Below, in pieces: positions 27,684-37,602 of a stretch of DNA of 64,000 bases (within the stretch, counting starts at the first letter, position 1; each line of letters starts with the position of its first letter). Below the pieces are notes generated by a model. The model saw only the letters and a list, made by a program, of their open reading frames with translations, ran no database searches and was not told the origin of the DNA. The position numbers and the translations under genes are program-made. The stretch comes from SAR324 cluster bacterium (GTDB taxonomy: Bacteria; SAR324; NAC60-12), in NCBI GenBank assembly GCA_028281495.1, contig JANQJU010000060.1, forward strand, positions 124,001-188,000, written 5' to 3'.

Positions 27684-27974
27684 TCATAGCAATTCAGCAG
27701 AAAAGTAAGCTGAATCCGGCTTGCCAGCAATCATTGGAAATACTTTCTCTCCATTTTTCTTAAACGTTTCCGAATTTTTATAAGCGTCGAAGTGATGTTG
27801 AGTCTGCCATTCTTCGTAAAGGAGAAAAGTATTTTCGTCGGAGACATCGGAATACAAGGCAAACCGTTCGCAGCCTTCAAATGACTGCATTTCTTTAGTT
27901 TCTTGTTTCATATGGTGAACGAAATTTTCCGTTACATCTGCTTTGATTTGAAGGAGCACTCGAATTACAATCAT
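27684..27974 (-). CDS. Antibiotic biosynthesis monooxygenase (ABM) domain protein
   Basis: This 96-residue protein is a dimeric ferredoxin-like ABM fold, often annotated as a putative quinol monooxygenase. It shows the family's FVHHMKQETKEMQSFEGCER, then FLLYEEWQTQHHFDAYKNS and an FKKNGEK helix. The family acts on quinols or polycyclic aromatics without cofactors. It is convergent with the ydiJ-like gene (7 bp between stops) and divergent from an enoyl-reductase-like gene. Confidence 0.85.
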   Translation of the reverse strand: MIVIRVLLQIKADVTENFVHHMKQETKEMQSFEGCERFALYSDVSDENTFLLYEEWQTQHHFDAYKNSETFKKNGEKVFPMIAGKPDSAYFSAELL

Positions 27975-28200
27975 GTTTGTTTCCTTTCATTAATTGATGA
28001 GAATCGGTCAACGTATAAGATGAAATGGTTCGTTGAGAAGCCACAATGCCAATGTATCAATTTCTCAAAACTGTGCTCCCTGAATCCGACCGAATTGACG
28101 AAACTTCTTCCTCAATTGTCAAATTTGATACCCCAATGGTTTGTAAAACTTTTTAAAGACGCACAACTCCTATTTTTTATTCTAATAGATAAGGATTTCT

Positions 28201-29187
28201 ATGAAAAAAGCATATTACGAAAAACGAGGACCGGTTCCTCAAGACGTGATCTACCCCCTTGAATTTGAAAGACCCATTTTGGAATCGGGGCAAGTCTTAG
28301 TCGAAGTATTAGCGTCCCCTATCAATCCTTCGGACCTTTTAACATTGACTGGCCAATACGGAATCCTCCCGCCATTGCCCGCAGTAGGCGGGAACGAGGG
28401 AGTGGGTCGAGTTATCGAATTAGGATCTGGTGTAAAGGCTCCAACAGTAGGTCAAACCGTTTTGCTTCCGATTGGTTCTGGCACTTGGACCACGCACTTG
28501 GTTGCCAATGCGGAACAACTCATTCCTTTACCCAATGAAGCCGACCCTAAACAATTAGCGATGTTGACGATCAATCCCCCTACTGCTTCTTTATTGTTGA
28601 GTGAATTTGTTCAACTAGAAAAAGGAGATTGGATCATACAAAATGCAGCCAATTCCGGTGTCGGGAGTTATCTGGTGCAGTTGGCAAAAATTCGCGGATA
28701 CAAAACAGTGAATATCGTTCGTAGAGATTCAGCGGTTTCCAGAGTTCAAGAATTGGGAGGTGACGTAACTTTAGTTGATGGAGAGGACTTAGCAAAACGA
28801 ATTGCGGATGCTACGGGCGGAGTCTCCGTCAAATTGGGAATCGATGCCGTTGGAGGAGAAGCTACTCATCGTCTAGCCGAAAGTTTAGCGGAAGGGGCGA
28901 CTTTGGTCACCTACGGAGCCATGAGCGGACAAGCTGCTATGATTTCCCCGCAGTCACTAATCTTTAACAATATTACGCTTAAAGGATTTTGGTTGGCAAA
29001 ATGGTTTCAAAACACCCCTAAACAACAATCAATGGCTGTTTTTGGAGAATTAACACAACTTATTGCTACTAACCAACTGAGGAGTCATATCCATGCAACA
29101 TACAATATCGATCAGATCAAGGAAGCAGTTGCAGCCGCATCCCAGGGCAAACGGGAAGGAAAAATCCTGATTGTTCCCAATCCATAA
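28201..29187 (+). CDS. MDR-family NADPH-dependent reductase, MECR-like
   Basis: This 328-residue medium-chain reductase lacks the zinc ligands of alcohol dehydrogenases. The substrate-side phrase ASPINPSDLLTLTGQYG, the PAVGGNEGVGRVIELG segment and the cofactor loop QNAANSGVGSYLVQLAK match trans-2-enoyl-CoA reductase (MECR) and quinone-reductase-like enzymes. It probably reduces an activated double bond with NADPH. The ATG at 28201 matches the domain start. Confidence 0.88.
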   Translation: MKKAYYEKRGPVPQDVIYPLEFERPILESGQVLVEVLASPINPSDLLTLTGQYGILPPLPAVGGNEGVGRVIELGSGVKAPTVGQTVLLPIGSGTWTTHLVANAEQLIPLPNEADPKQLAMLTINPPTASLLLSEFVQLEKGDWIIQNAANSGVGSYLVQLAKIRGYKTVNIVRRDSAVSRVQELGGDVTLVDGEDLAKRIADATGGVSVKLGIDAVGGEATHRLAESLAEGATLVTYGAMSGQAAMISPQSLIFNNITLKGFWLAKWFQNTPKQQSMAVFGELTQLIATNQLRSHIHATYNIDQIKEAVAAASQGKREGKILIVPNP

Positions 29188-29211
29188 ACTGAGCCCCTTG
29201 GGGTTCTCAGA
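29188..29211 (+). terminator. Weak hairpin after the reductase gene
   Basis: CTGAG and CTCAG arms enclose CCCC and GGGG with a short TT bulge, directly after the stop. There is no T-run, so a Rho-independent terminator is doubtful. Confidence 0.3.
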
Positions 29212-29253
29212 TGATCTACACAACTCACTATTGTATTGGACCTATAGGAAGCA

Positions 29254-29931
29254 ATGACCAACGCAAAGATGGTAGAGTATTATGCTAAGCGGGCTGCCGA
29301 ATATGAGCATATTTATTTGAAACCGGAACGCCAAGAAGATCTGAAAACTCTTCAGGCAAAGCTCTCAGGCTGTTTTAAGGGACTTGATCTCTTAGAAATT
29401 GCCTGTGGCACGGGTTATTGGACGCAGTTCGCGTGTCGGTCGGCTCGATCAATAGTGGCTACGGATTGCAATGAACCTGTCCTCGATATCGCAAATAGAA
29501 AGCACTATGGAGATTGTCCCGTTTCTTTCCAAATAGAAAATGCCTATGCCTTGGAGAATGTTAAGAGACTGTTTTCATCCGCCTTGGTGGGTTTTTGGTG
29601 GTCCCATGTTCCAAAGTCAAAACTAGGTGATTTCTTACGCATACTTCACTCCAAACTATGTAATGGAGCGTATGTCATCATCTTTGACAATCGGTATGTT
29701 GAAGGCAGTAGTACTCGGATTCATCGAGCAGATGAAGAAGGGAATACCTATCAAATTCGTGGGCTTTCTAATGGTTCACAACATGAAGTGTTGAAAAACT
29801 TTCCCACACGCAGCGAACTCATCGAATGGATTGAACCGCTGTCAAATCATAGCAAGTTTACAGAATTGGATTATTTCTGGATAGCCGAATACACTTTGAG
29901 AAAAAACGCTGAACAAGGTGTCTCATTCTAA
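29254..29931 (+). CDS. Class I SAM-dependent methyltransferase
   Basis: This 225-residue protein has the SAM-binding motif LLEIACGTGYWTQF near residue 45, an acidic second strand (VATDCNEPVLDIA), and a later FWWSHVPKS region typical of small-molecule methyltransferases. The substrate is unknown. It lies 66 bp after the reductase gene and converges on the HTH regulator. Confidence 0.85.
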   Translation: MTNAKMVEYYAKRAAEYEHIYLKPERQEDLKTLQAKLSGCFKGLDLLEIACGTGYWTQFACRSARSIVATDCNEPVLDIANRKHYGDCPVSFQIENAYALENVKRLFSSALVGFWWSHVPKSKLGDFLRILHSKLCNGAYVIIFDNRYVEGSSTRIHRADEEGNTYQIRGLSNGSQHEVLKNFPTRSELIEWIEPLSNHSKFTELDYFWIAEYTLRKNAEQGVSF

Positions 29932-29969
29932 GACGTCTGTGTATAGCGGTGAAATTTTAAGAGAGAAGA

Positions 29970-31646
29970 TCAGCCGGACAACTGAAACTTAGAAAGCAAT
30001 GCCTTTTTGCTGGGGCACGCTAACTTTTTAAGAATCGATGTGATTTGATTCTCAACGGTACGATGTGATTTGCTCAGGGCACATGCTATTTCTTTGGACG
30101 CGGGTGTCTTAAGAAGAATGTAAAGAACTTCTTTTTCAGCAGGGTTTAGCGATTCTAGGCACTGAAGATAGCGAATAAAATTGTGCGCGGCCTTTCCACT
30201 TAACACGAGTTCATCCTGGTAAATACGCCGAATCTGCAACGGCAATTTGAAGAGATTGTACGAATCAACCAAACCTCGTACACCAGTTTGGATGTATTCG
30301 GTGAGCAAACCAGGATTAGCGTTTTTGCACAAGATAACCACTTTCAAGTTCGGAAATTGTCTCAATAGCTCCTTAATATCTTCGGGAGATGTTTGTGTGG
30401 CTTCGACGAGCAACAATTTAACGCTTGGATCAAACCCTTCCCAACTTTCTAAAATCTGACAGCATTCAAAAACGGGGTCATTGCGAAATTGATCTCGCAC
30501 CTGGGATTGCAATTCTGTGTTAGCAATGATCGACATTTCAACTGTGGTTGTCACTTGTAAAGCAGGTGTTGAATGGACAATTTCAGGTAGCATGTGTGCC
30601 ACCGAAGGAAAGGAATAAGCAGCTTGCTTCAAGTTAAAAGCAATGATCTGAAGCTGATGCAAATTGGTATGATGCATTGGATCCACTTCAACGCCATTTC
30701 CTGTACAAGAAACGATGTTGATGTCAGATAACTTGCGGAAAGATTCCAAACTATCAAAATCACCATTTTCCAACATATCGACCAATTTTGTTGACGATTG
30801 TTTAACTGCCATGATCCCTGCATTAAGTTCGTATGATTGGGCGCGGTATTGCTTCTCCTGTGCCTTAAGCTGATCCACCAACACCTGCCACTGAATCTTC
30901 ATTTCTTCAATAAAGTCCATCAACTGGTTAAAGGTCTCTCCTAATCGCCCAATTTCGTCATTGGATCGAAGGTCGATCCGTACTGTTGTATCCGAAGACG
31001 ATTGGATCTGTTGAATCTTTTGAATAATGTGTTGTAAAGGCTTCGTAACGCTACGAAAAACTCCTACGGCCAGGCCGATCATAAAAATGAACAAAGAGAC
31101 AAATATCAGCAGGCTGTCTTCAATCAGCATTCTCTGAATCTCACTGTCAATCAGATCAGATTTGAATCCGATCATAATAAAGCCTTTTAAGTTTTTCCGA
31201 TGAATAATTGGAACGTAAGTATCGTAGCTACCATTGGATTTAATCGTCGTGATACTCTCTTTTAGCTGGATCTGCTCCATAATCGATGTCGGTAATTGAT
31301 TTTGAATACGGCTGGAGTCATTTCTACCCAAAACATTGCCTTCCAAGTCGATCACAGCGATATGGGTGAGCATTTTAGAAAATTCTGGGTGAGCAAAAAA
31401 CATATCCATGTGCTGTACGTTTTGGCCACCAACATCAGAAAAACTGGCGCCCCAATCCAGTGCTTCCAAAATCAGTTCTTCAAATTGGATCGCGGCTGAT
31501 CGTGCGTTGAATTGAAAACTGCGTAAATATTTATCTTCAATTCGTTGCTGATTGATGAACGTCGTAAGTCCTTGAGATATCAACAAACACAACAAAATGA
31601 TTCCCAGGATTTTTCGAAATAACTTTGATGCTAACAGAATTTTCAT
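29970..31646 (-). CDS. Membrane HAMP regulator with receiver-like and LuxR-type HTH domains
   Basis: About 558 residues. Two transmembrane helices (about residues 5-25 and 165-185) flank a periplasmic sensor. A HAMP domain follows (SVTKPLQHIIQKIQQIQ ... NDEIGRLGETFNQLMDFIEE), then a coiled coil. A cytoplasmic segment resembles the second half of a receiver domain (LKVVILCKNANPG, TGVRGLVDSYNLFKLPL). The end is a LuxR/FixJ-type helix-turn-helix (LNPAEKEVLYILL, SKEIACALSKSHRTVENQI). No kinase domain is present, so DNA binding would be driven directly by the membrane sensor. The ATG overlaps the stop of the upstream binding-protein gene as ATGA. Confidence 0.82.
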   Translation of the reverse strand: MKILLASKLFRKILGIILLCLLISQGLTTFINQQRIEDKYLRSFQFNARSAAIQFEELILEALDWGASFSDVGGQNVQHMDMFFAHPEFSKMLTHIAVIDLEGNVLGRNDSSRIQNQLPTSIMEQIQLKESITTIKSNGSYDTYVPIIHRKNLKGFIMIGFKSDLIDSEIQRMLIEDSLLIFVSLFIFMIGLAVGVFRSVTKPLQHIIQKIQQIQSSSDTTVRIDLRSNDEIGRLGETFNQLMDFIEEMKIQWQVLVDQLKAQEKQYRAQSYELNAGIMAVKQSSTKLVDMLENGDFDSLESFRKLSDINIVSCTGNGVEVDPMHHTNLHQLQIIAFNLKQAAYSFPSVAHMLPEIVHSTPALQVTTTVEMSIIANTELQSQVRDQFRNDPVFECCQILESWEGFDPSVKLLLVEATQTSPEDIKELLRQFPNLKVVILCKNANPGLLTEYIQTGVRGLVDSYNLFKLPLQIRRIYQDELVLSGKAAHNFIRYLQCLESLNPAEKEVLYILLKTPASKEIACALSKSHRTVENQITSILKKLACPSKKALLSKFQLSG

Positions 31647-32536
31647 TTTAGAACTCCGATTTGTTGCAACCATTCACGAGCTACGTCGTCAACTGAACGC
31701 TTTTCGATTTCTACCTGATAATTCAACCCAATGATGGTTTGTTGATCCAAAAATGGGGCGATCTGATCGGCAAGCTTAGCTAGGACCGGATGGCGCTTTA
31801 GGGTTCTTTCCAAGACGATAGGGGCCGGATTGTAAACAGGAAAAAAGCTTCGATCGTCTTCCAAAAAAACGATGTCATATTTCTTAATTTTCGCGTCCGT
31901 CGCATAGGACATTCCCACTTTAATTTGACCTCGACGAAGTGCCCCATAAACAACTGGAGACGCCATAAGCTTCACGCTTTCTGAAGGAATATCTAAGCGG
32001 TAATGTGAGGTCATCTTGTAAAACCCATCAGGCCGGGCAAAAAATGCTTTTCCTACTCCAAAAACTAACAGATCTGTTTGCATAACTCGCCTTAAGTCCG
32101 ACAAACGATTCAAGTTCAGGCGCTTTGAAGTTTCTAGGGTTACTGCCAAACCATAAGCATTGTTCAATGGTGCCCGTTTTAACCAGACAATCCCGTTTGA
32201 TTTATCCAACTCTTGAAGTTTGTGAAAAAGCTTATCGGGATTGCTAAAAATCGTTGGGTCGTTTTGCCGTAAATGAGCGCTGTAAGCAGTTCCTGTGTAT
32301 TCCCAGTAGATGTCTATCTCCCGATTCAAAAGCTTTGTACGGATTTCTTTGGTCAAGATATTGATTTTTTCCTCCACAGCAAAATCATGCTGTTCCAACA
32401 CGATTTTTAGCAGCCGTCCCAAAATATGCTGTTCCGTGAAGTTTTTGGTGCCCACCACTATCTTTTCTTGGGGCTGAGCAAAAACTGAGTGCTGAGAAAT
32501 CAAAAACAAACAAATCAAGCAGAATAACCACTTCAT
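31643..32536 (-). CDS. Glycine betaine/choline-type (OpuAC) binding protein, orphan
   Basis: About 297 residues with a signal peptide ending SVFAQ. The OpuAC/ProX fold shows in EKIVVGTKNFTEQHILG, NREIDIYWEYTGTA and GMSYATDAKIKKYDIVFLED. These proteins bind quaternary amines such as betaine or choline in the periplasm. No ABC permease is nearby. Instead the gene overlaps the start of a membrane HAMP-HTH regulator by ATGA, implying paired synthesis. I chose ATG 32536 for a clean signal peptide; an in-frame ATG 13 codons earlier (32575) is possible. Confidence 0.88.
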   Translation of the reverse strand: MKWLFCLICLFLISQHSVFAQPQEKIVVGTKNFTEQHILGRLLKIVLEQHDFAVEEKINILTKEIRTKLLNREIDIYWEYTGTAYSAHLRQNDPTIFSNPDKLFHKLQELDKSNGIVWLKRAPLNNAYGLAVTLETSKRLNLNRLSDLRRVMQTDLLVFGVGKAFFARPDGFYKMTSHYRLDIPSESVKLMASPVVYGALRRGQIKVGMSYATDAKIKKYDIVFLEDDRSFFPVYNPAPIVLERTLKRHPVLAKLADQIAPFLDQQTIIGLNYQVEIEKRSVDDVAREWLQQIGVLK

Positions 32537-32656
32537 AGTACGCCAACCTAGATCGAGATTACATGCAATCTTCATCTCAACTTACCAAGTTTGGTGCAGC
32601 AAGTAAAACAATATTTAACTATCCAAGTTATGCTGAAACAAGACGGGGATTCGTAA

Positions 32657-33682
32657 CTAACCTTGTGGAGCTGGAGCCATTACAACCCGAACTTGTTTAT
32701 GGACGGCTTGCAGATCGTTAACGACGCGATGTGACACGGTAAGCGTGTGGTCTGCTTGCTCTTCCACGGGGGCTAAACAAGCTCGAAAGGCTAAACCGGA
32801 AGCAGCATTGCTCATTAGTCTTTTTTTTGATTTCAATGGCTGAGGAGTCAAATCAAATTGAGCCAACCTGCTGTCACGCAAAGGAACCAGTTGCGAGCGA
32901 TTCGCTTTCAAAATAGGAGCACCTGAACTGTAGCCCACATGATTGGAGAAGCGAAAACCCTGGTTGAAAAACGATCTCAAATTGGGGCGGGTTTCTGGAT
33001 GAAACGTTTGTATGGCCTGTTGCGCAGCCGGTGGTAACAAAGGCAAGTATATCGGAGCTTTGGGCAACAACTGAAGCAACTCTTGTTCGAAGCCTTTATG
33101 AAGAAGGTTCACGTAGGACGGATAATCCATATGCTTGAAAAAATGTTGTCCAATATATTTCCAAAAAGGGTTATAGCCATCGGCATCATAAGCTCCACGT
33201 AATTCTCCTAAAATGGTATTGTTAAAGCGTTCTGGATGCTCGGCAATGTAAAGAAGCCTTCCTCCATTCAACAGCTTGCTAAATCCATTCCCACGGTATT
33301 CTGGAAGCAAAAACTGCGTGCATAAATTGGTGGCCCCCGTAAATGCCTCAACCAATTGAATCGTGGGAATTTCCTTGCGAAATTGTAACGAAGGCGCTTC
33401 AAATACCTCCGAACCAAGCCGAAAAGAGTAAAAAGGTTCACCTCGATTCACGGTTTCAATGCCACAAATTCCGATAATGATCCCTGGATCGATTTCAAGA
33501 ACGAAAAGATAACTATCGTAAGGAGAAGTGTTGGAGGTCGTGAAGCTATGCAAAGAATGTTGGACTTTTTTTTCCAAACCGTTGTGATCAGTGTGCAACG
33601 ATGCCCCCATACCAAACCCGATTTGCCCCACAAGTCGTTCCAGTTGTTTCAGATCATTGAGGGTAACGGGACGTAGTACCAT
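32657..33682 (-). CDS. astA: Arginine N-succinyltransferase AstA
   Basis: This 341-residue enzyme moves a succinyl group from succinyl-CoA to the alpha amine of arginine, the first step of the arginine succinyltransferase pathway. Clear AstA features are the opening LRPVTLNDLKQLERL, the GFGMGASL segment, FSKLLNGGRLLYIAEHPERF and GQHFFKHMDYPSY. The other ast genes (astB-E) are not adjacent. It starts 3 bp after the stop of a 2OG-Fe(II) oxygenase gene, so the two are probably co-transcribed. Confidence 0.93.
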   Translation of the reverse strand: MVLRPVTLNDLKQLERLVGQIGFGMGASLHTDHNGLEKKVQHSLHSFTTSNTSPYDSYLFVLEIDPGIIIGICGIETVNRGEPFYSFRLGSEVFEAPSLQFRKEIPTIQLVEAFTGATNLCTQFLLPEYRGNGFSKLLNGGRLLYIAEHPERFNNTILGELRGAYDADGYNPFWKYIGQHFFKHMDYPSYVNLLHKGFEQELLQLLPKAPIYLPLLPPAAQQAIQTFHPETRPNLRSFFNQGFRFSNHVGYSSGAPILKANRSQLVPLRDSRLAQFDLTPQPLKSKKRLMSNAASGLAFRACLAPVEEQADHTLTVSHRVVNDLQAVHKQVRVVMAPAPQG

Positions 33683-33685
33683 AAC

Positions 33686-34459
33686 TCATGACCAGCATAT
33701 GATTTGACCAGATTTGAGAATCCCAATAAACATGTTTAAGCTCAAACGATTGGGTTCTTGAGTTGGAAGGATTTCGTGAAGATTATTGGTATTGATCAAA
33801 ATGATTTCACCCACTTGCGGACGTAGTCGGACCTGCCTCACATCAGTAACCACTTTATGTCTATAATAACCAAAGTGATCTTGACGCATATAGGCCTCGT
33901 GTTCTGGTTTCCACAATTGATCATAAACTACCACTTCCCCACCATGACGAGGCACGCTTAAGTGCAATGCCCATCCGAGCTGAACCGACGATTGAGCAAT
34001 TTGCCAGTCGCTGGGCATTCGTCGGGCTGCCGAGTCGGCATGAAGCATCGAATAATAGGATTGCCTCAGGCACCCAACAAAATAATTCCCATATTTCGGA
34101 TCATGGGCGATCTCCAAAGAAATTCCTATTCTCTGAAGCATATTTTGAAAACGTAAGATTGGATCAAACTCTTTTAAAATCTGATCCCTTACCTTTTGGT
34201 CTCTACGAGTTTGTGCAAAGTAAGCAGCTTTACCTTGAACTCGATATTCATAGTAACTCAGCCCCCATCGTTTAATAGATCCCGGTCCATAATTGGTGTC
34301 GCGCCACAGTGATTTTTTCATTGTCACAACCACTCGTTCGCACTCTTCCACAGTTGCAAATCCTGGGATGCGAATAGCTGGAATAGTATTATCTATTAGC
34401 CCGAGAAAACTTGATGAACTCAGTTCATCACAATGTTCCGATTCCCATTTGAGTTTCAT
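33686..34459 (-). CDS. 2-oxoglutarate/Fe(II)-dependent oxygenase
   Basis: This 257-residue protein ends in a jelly-roll oxygenase core. The iron ligands are seen as the HxD pair in MLHADSA and the distal histidine in INTNNLHEI, with the 2-oxoglutarate arginine in NRLSLNMFIG. GGEVVVYDQLW and RPQVGEIILI are supporting family phrases. It would hydroxylate a small molecule or peptide in the cytoplasm. Tight linkage to astA suggests an arginine-derived substrate, which is inference. Confidence 0.85.
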   Translation of the reverse strand: MKLKWESEHCDELSSSSFLGLIDNTIPAIRIPGFATVEECERVVVTMKKSLWRDTNYGPGSIKRWGLSYYEYRVQGKAAYFAQTRRDQKVRDQILKEFDPILRFQNMLQRIGISLEIAHDPKYGNYFVGCLRQSYYSMLHADSAARRMPSDWQIAQSSVQLGWALHLSVPRHGGEVVVYDQLWKPEHEAYMRQDHFGYYRHKVVTDVRQVRLRPQVGEIILINTNNLHEILPTQEPNRLSLNMFIGILKSGQIICWS

Positions 34460-34570
34460 CAGATTCCATATTCCTTTTGGCCTCTAACTTTTTGCCTTCC
34501 GAAAATCAGTCTTAAGCACGTGAAATCAGTCTTAAATAGTCTTAAGCAACGTGAAATTGGATCTTGAAAT

Positions 34571-34993
34571 TTAAGAGGGGGTTTCTTTGAAAAAGAGCAG
34601 CAAAAAAACCCCTGCTGCCACCAAAGGCACTCCCAACCATTGCCCCATTGTGAGACGCTCCTTCAAAAGCCAATGGGCACAAACCAAAGTGATGGCCGGA
34701 TTGGTCGCTATGCACAAAGAAACTAAGGAAGCCGGTAAGTCGTTCATGGCCTTGTAGTAAAACAAGGACCCAATGGCAGCGACGGCTCCCACGCCAACCA
34801 TGCACAAATACCCAATGGTATCCACATTCCATGGGGTGGTTTCGTTCACTTTGAACGCTGATGCAAAAATTACGATCAGCCAAATGACAGTAGAACCGGC
34901 CAAAATGTATGCATAGTGTCCATGCTGAATTCCAACCTTTATAATTAGTGGTTGCATTCCTCGACACAGAATATTCATCACTACACTAAACAT
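34571..34993 (-). CDS. Half-size EamA/DMT-type membrane transporter
   Basis: This 140-residue protein has about four or five hydrophobic helices and the EamA signature around LVSLCIATNPAITLV and ERLTMGQWLGVPLVAAG. Most DMT exporters carry two such domains, whereas this has one and may act as a dimer. An in-frame ATG five codons inside is an alternative start. It sits at the edge of a stretch of decayed genes but its own frame is intact. Confidence 0.75.
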   Translation of the reverse strand: MFSVVMNILCRGMQPLIIKVGIQHGHYAYILAGSTVIWLIVIFASAFKVNETTPWNVDTIGYLCMVGVGAVAAIGSLFYYKAMNDLPASLVSLCIATNPAITLVCAHWLLKERLTMGQWLGVPLVAAGVFLLLFFKETPS

Positions 34994-35538
34994 TTTTTCA
35001 ATACCCTTTTTTTGTTAGGTAATATGGATTGTCAAAAGCTATTTGATTTTAGTGAAATGTAAGCGCTGAATCCTTTACAATTCGTACTCATTGGCCGTAT
35101 CTCATTTTCCTAATCAACTCGACTATGACATTAGAAATGCCCAAGTATTATTTCCTACGTTTTCGACCCTAACATCGATTTTTTTAAAAATCCATATGTT
35201 TGATAAACAAAAGTATCACAACTAGATTTTTAAAAAATCATAATAATTTCAGTATTTTAATTTCAATTTTTTTGATTTTTTTGAGTAAAAAAATGACCTA
35301 CTACGACATAGAGAGACTATATTAAAACTGTAATCATCTGAAATTATTATAGTATTATATATTTTTTGTTTTTGTTTAGCACACATATGCTTTACGCGAC
35401 GAAAGCATTTTGAGGCAGCTATTGATTGGTTGGTAGACTTGCGAGTGGACTTGTGAGTGGACCTGCGAAAGGATGGTTTGACCGACATGGAGGATTCGGA
35501 CATGTCGATCAATAGGCGAGACTCGAAATGACTTTATT
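34994..35538. other. Gene-poor region with short repeats
   Basis: This 545-bp stretch is very AT-rich between about 35150 and 35370. At 35436-35471 a 12-bp unit (GACTTGCGAGTG and variants) occurs about three times. A short reading frame across the repeat is low-complexity Ser/Lys/Thr and is not credible. I see no RNA gene or promoter of note. Confidence 0.5.
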
Positions 35539-36500
35539 CTACTTACAAGTGTTTAGCGGAGCTTTTTGACCTAGAAGAGTTTTGGCAAGGAAGGGTTCGT
35601 TTTTGTTATGAGTTTGAACTGCAATTTCAGTTGCATCAGCAGGGGCTTGAAAGTCTCCCCATGCGTTCAGTCGCCACAAATTGGGCGCCGCCTCGCCACC
35701 AAAACTTTTGTCAAAGCAATAAGGGTTTGTATCCCCATGCAAAAGTAAAACGGGACGGCGTGGTTGATTTCTGTCGGCAAACTTTCCAGCATGAAGAATT
35801 AGATTTTCACGAAAAGACTGAAAAGCATCACAATTCATTCGATTAAAAGCCGTGCATGCCCCCACTCCATTCGGTGAGGTGACATCGGCTTGAATCGCAA
35901 CGACAACCGCATCAGCCTTAGATTTTAAGGCTTTATTAAATGCAGCCTGGAGCCAAACTCGATTTGCCTGATCACGCGCCTCAACAAGGGCCAATGCTTC
36001 TTCAACGTCATCCATTAAAATTTCCTGACGTCCATTATTGGTTGACACAACATGAACTGTCACGAAGAGCACTCCGTTATAGAGCCATCGGGCATTTTCT
36101 GGAAAGTTTGGTTGACGAGCATATTCCCATTCCTCTGGTAGTTCCATCGGTTGACCAAAAAACAGACGGCGCACCAAATCAAGCTTCTCCAGCTCTGAAA
36201 CCGGAGGTCGTAAAAAATTGCGATCACAATCGGTCCAATCATTGTCTCCTGGAGTAAAAAAGACTCGCCCCGGCAACAGCGCATGAATGTCATTTCTGCG
36301 TTCAATAAACAATGAGTCGGTACAAGGCTCACCACCTCCCTTGAAATCGCCATAGTGGATTACGAACGGAGGAAACGAAACGACGCTTCATTTTGAGCCA
36401 TTATCGATGTTGATCCGAAAAGTGGCATAAATAAAATAACAATGACTTTCGCAAAATTTTCGAAGAATCGAAGGTTACTTGTAAAACGTTCCAAGCGCAT
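35539..36500 (-). pseudogene. Broken calcineurin-like metallophosphoesterase
   Basis: The ancestral gene starts at ATG 36500 with a signal peptide ending SIMAQNEASF. It runs out of frame near 36368, then continues in the next frame as VIHYGDFKGGGEPC, FTPGDNDWTDC and, near the end, LLLHGDTNPY. These are the second, third and later metallophosphoesterase motifs. The first metal motif, normally a GDxxY-type block between the signal peptide and VIHYGD, is absent. An internal deletion of about 35 codons plus a one-base shift is inferred. The remaining frame from about 36312 is 257 codons but lacks export and first-metal residues, so it is probably inactive. Confidence 0.75.
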
Positions 36501-36659
36501 GGCAGCTCCTCAAATGAATTTTGAATGAATTTTGAATGAACAATTTCTTTTGCCTAAATACCTAATTTTGAGGTCTACACTAAACGGTTATAAAAATAAA
36601 AATATGATCCTTTCTTAACAAAGATTTAATAGTACTTCGGCATAGTCCCTTGGCAGTTT

Positions 36660-37541
36660 ATGTCACTTTCTGGAGATTCCACCACAGCTTGGGTCACTTT
36701 GCAGGAAAACAACGCGATTGCTGAAGTGAATCTGGTTACAGGCACGATTACCGATATCTACGCCTTAGGAACAAAAGATCACGCAACCCCCGGCAAAGCC
36801 CTTGATGCGGTTGAAGAAGGAGAGATCAGGATTCGCAATTGGCCGTTAAACGGATTGTTTCAACCAGACACTATCGATAGTTTTGAATTCAACGGATCCA
36901 CCTATTTGGTGACGGCTAATGAAGGAGATGCTCGTGATTATGACGGATACAGTGAAGAAGCCGATTTGAAAGATCTTAGCTTAGACTCCACATTGTTCCC
37001 AAATGCAGTCGACCTTAAAGAAGCTATTGGCGACATGGGCGTCACCACTGCAATAGACGATTCTGATGGCGACGGAAACTTCGAAGAAATCCATGTATTT
37101 GGTGCACGCTCATTCTCTATCTGGACCGCAACTGGTGGACTCGTTTACGATAGTGGAGACGACTTCGAACAGATTTTGGCGAGAGATTATCCGACCATCT
37201 TCAACTCTCAAGGAACTCCCGATAGCTTTGATGAACGCAGCGAAAACAAAGGCCCGGAACCAGAAGCCTTAACTTTGGGAGAGGTCGGTGGACGCACGAT
37301 TGCTTTCATCGGCCTGGAACGCGCTAGCGGGATCATGATTTATGATGTTGACAATCCTCTACTCCCGCAATTCTTAAGCTTTGTGCCTAGCTATGATTTT
37401 GTAAATGATCAGGCTCTGGAAATCTCTCCGGAAGGGTCTAAATTCATTTCAGCCGATTCAAGCCCCAACAACAAACCTCTGTTACTGATTGGTAACGAAG
37501 TGACTGGAAACACCACTATTTATGAAGTAGTTAGCGAATAA
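36660..37541 (+). pseudogene. 5'-truncated choice-of-anchor I family protein
   Basis: The 293-codon frame matches the C-terminal half of large beta-propeller surface proteins of the choice-of-anchor I type, relatives of alkaline-phosphatase-like esterases. Phrases include TYLVTANEGDARDYDGYSEE, FGARSFSIWTATGGLVYDSG, NKGPEPEALTLGEVGGRTIA and FIGLERASGIMIYDV. Such proteins are usually about 500 residues or more with an export signal. Here the frame opens in mid-domain without a ribosome binding site, and the codons before it do not resemble the family. A good terminator follows the natural stop. Confidence 0.7.
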
Positions 37542-37551
37542 TTTCTGCTTG

Positions 37552-37583
37552 AAGGTCGGAACTTCTTCCGGCCTTTTCATTTT
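37552..37583 (+). terminator. Rho-independent terminator
   Basis: A 10-bp stem (AAGGTCGGAA paired with TTCCGGCCTT, one T-G wobble) with a CTTC loop is followed by TTCATTTT. It lies 10 bp after the choice-of-anchor frame's stop and fits that gene's transcription end. Confidence 0.8.
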
Positions 37584-37602
37584 ACTGCTCGCTTTCCTCG
37601 AT

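Noticed and set aside
27903..28262. A plus-strand frame of 119 codons overlapping the reductase start
   Set aside because: It runs antisense to the ABM gene and out of frame with the enoyl reductase; no domain is seen.
35249..35512. An 87-codon minus-strand frame in the gap before the phosphoesterase
   Set aside because: It is low-complexity Ser/Lys/Thr produced by a 12-bp repeat and AT-rich DNA, with no ribosome binding site.
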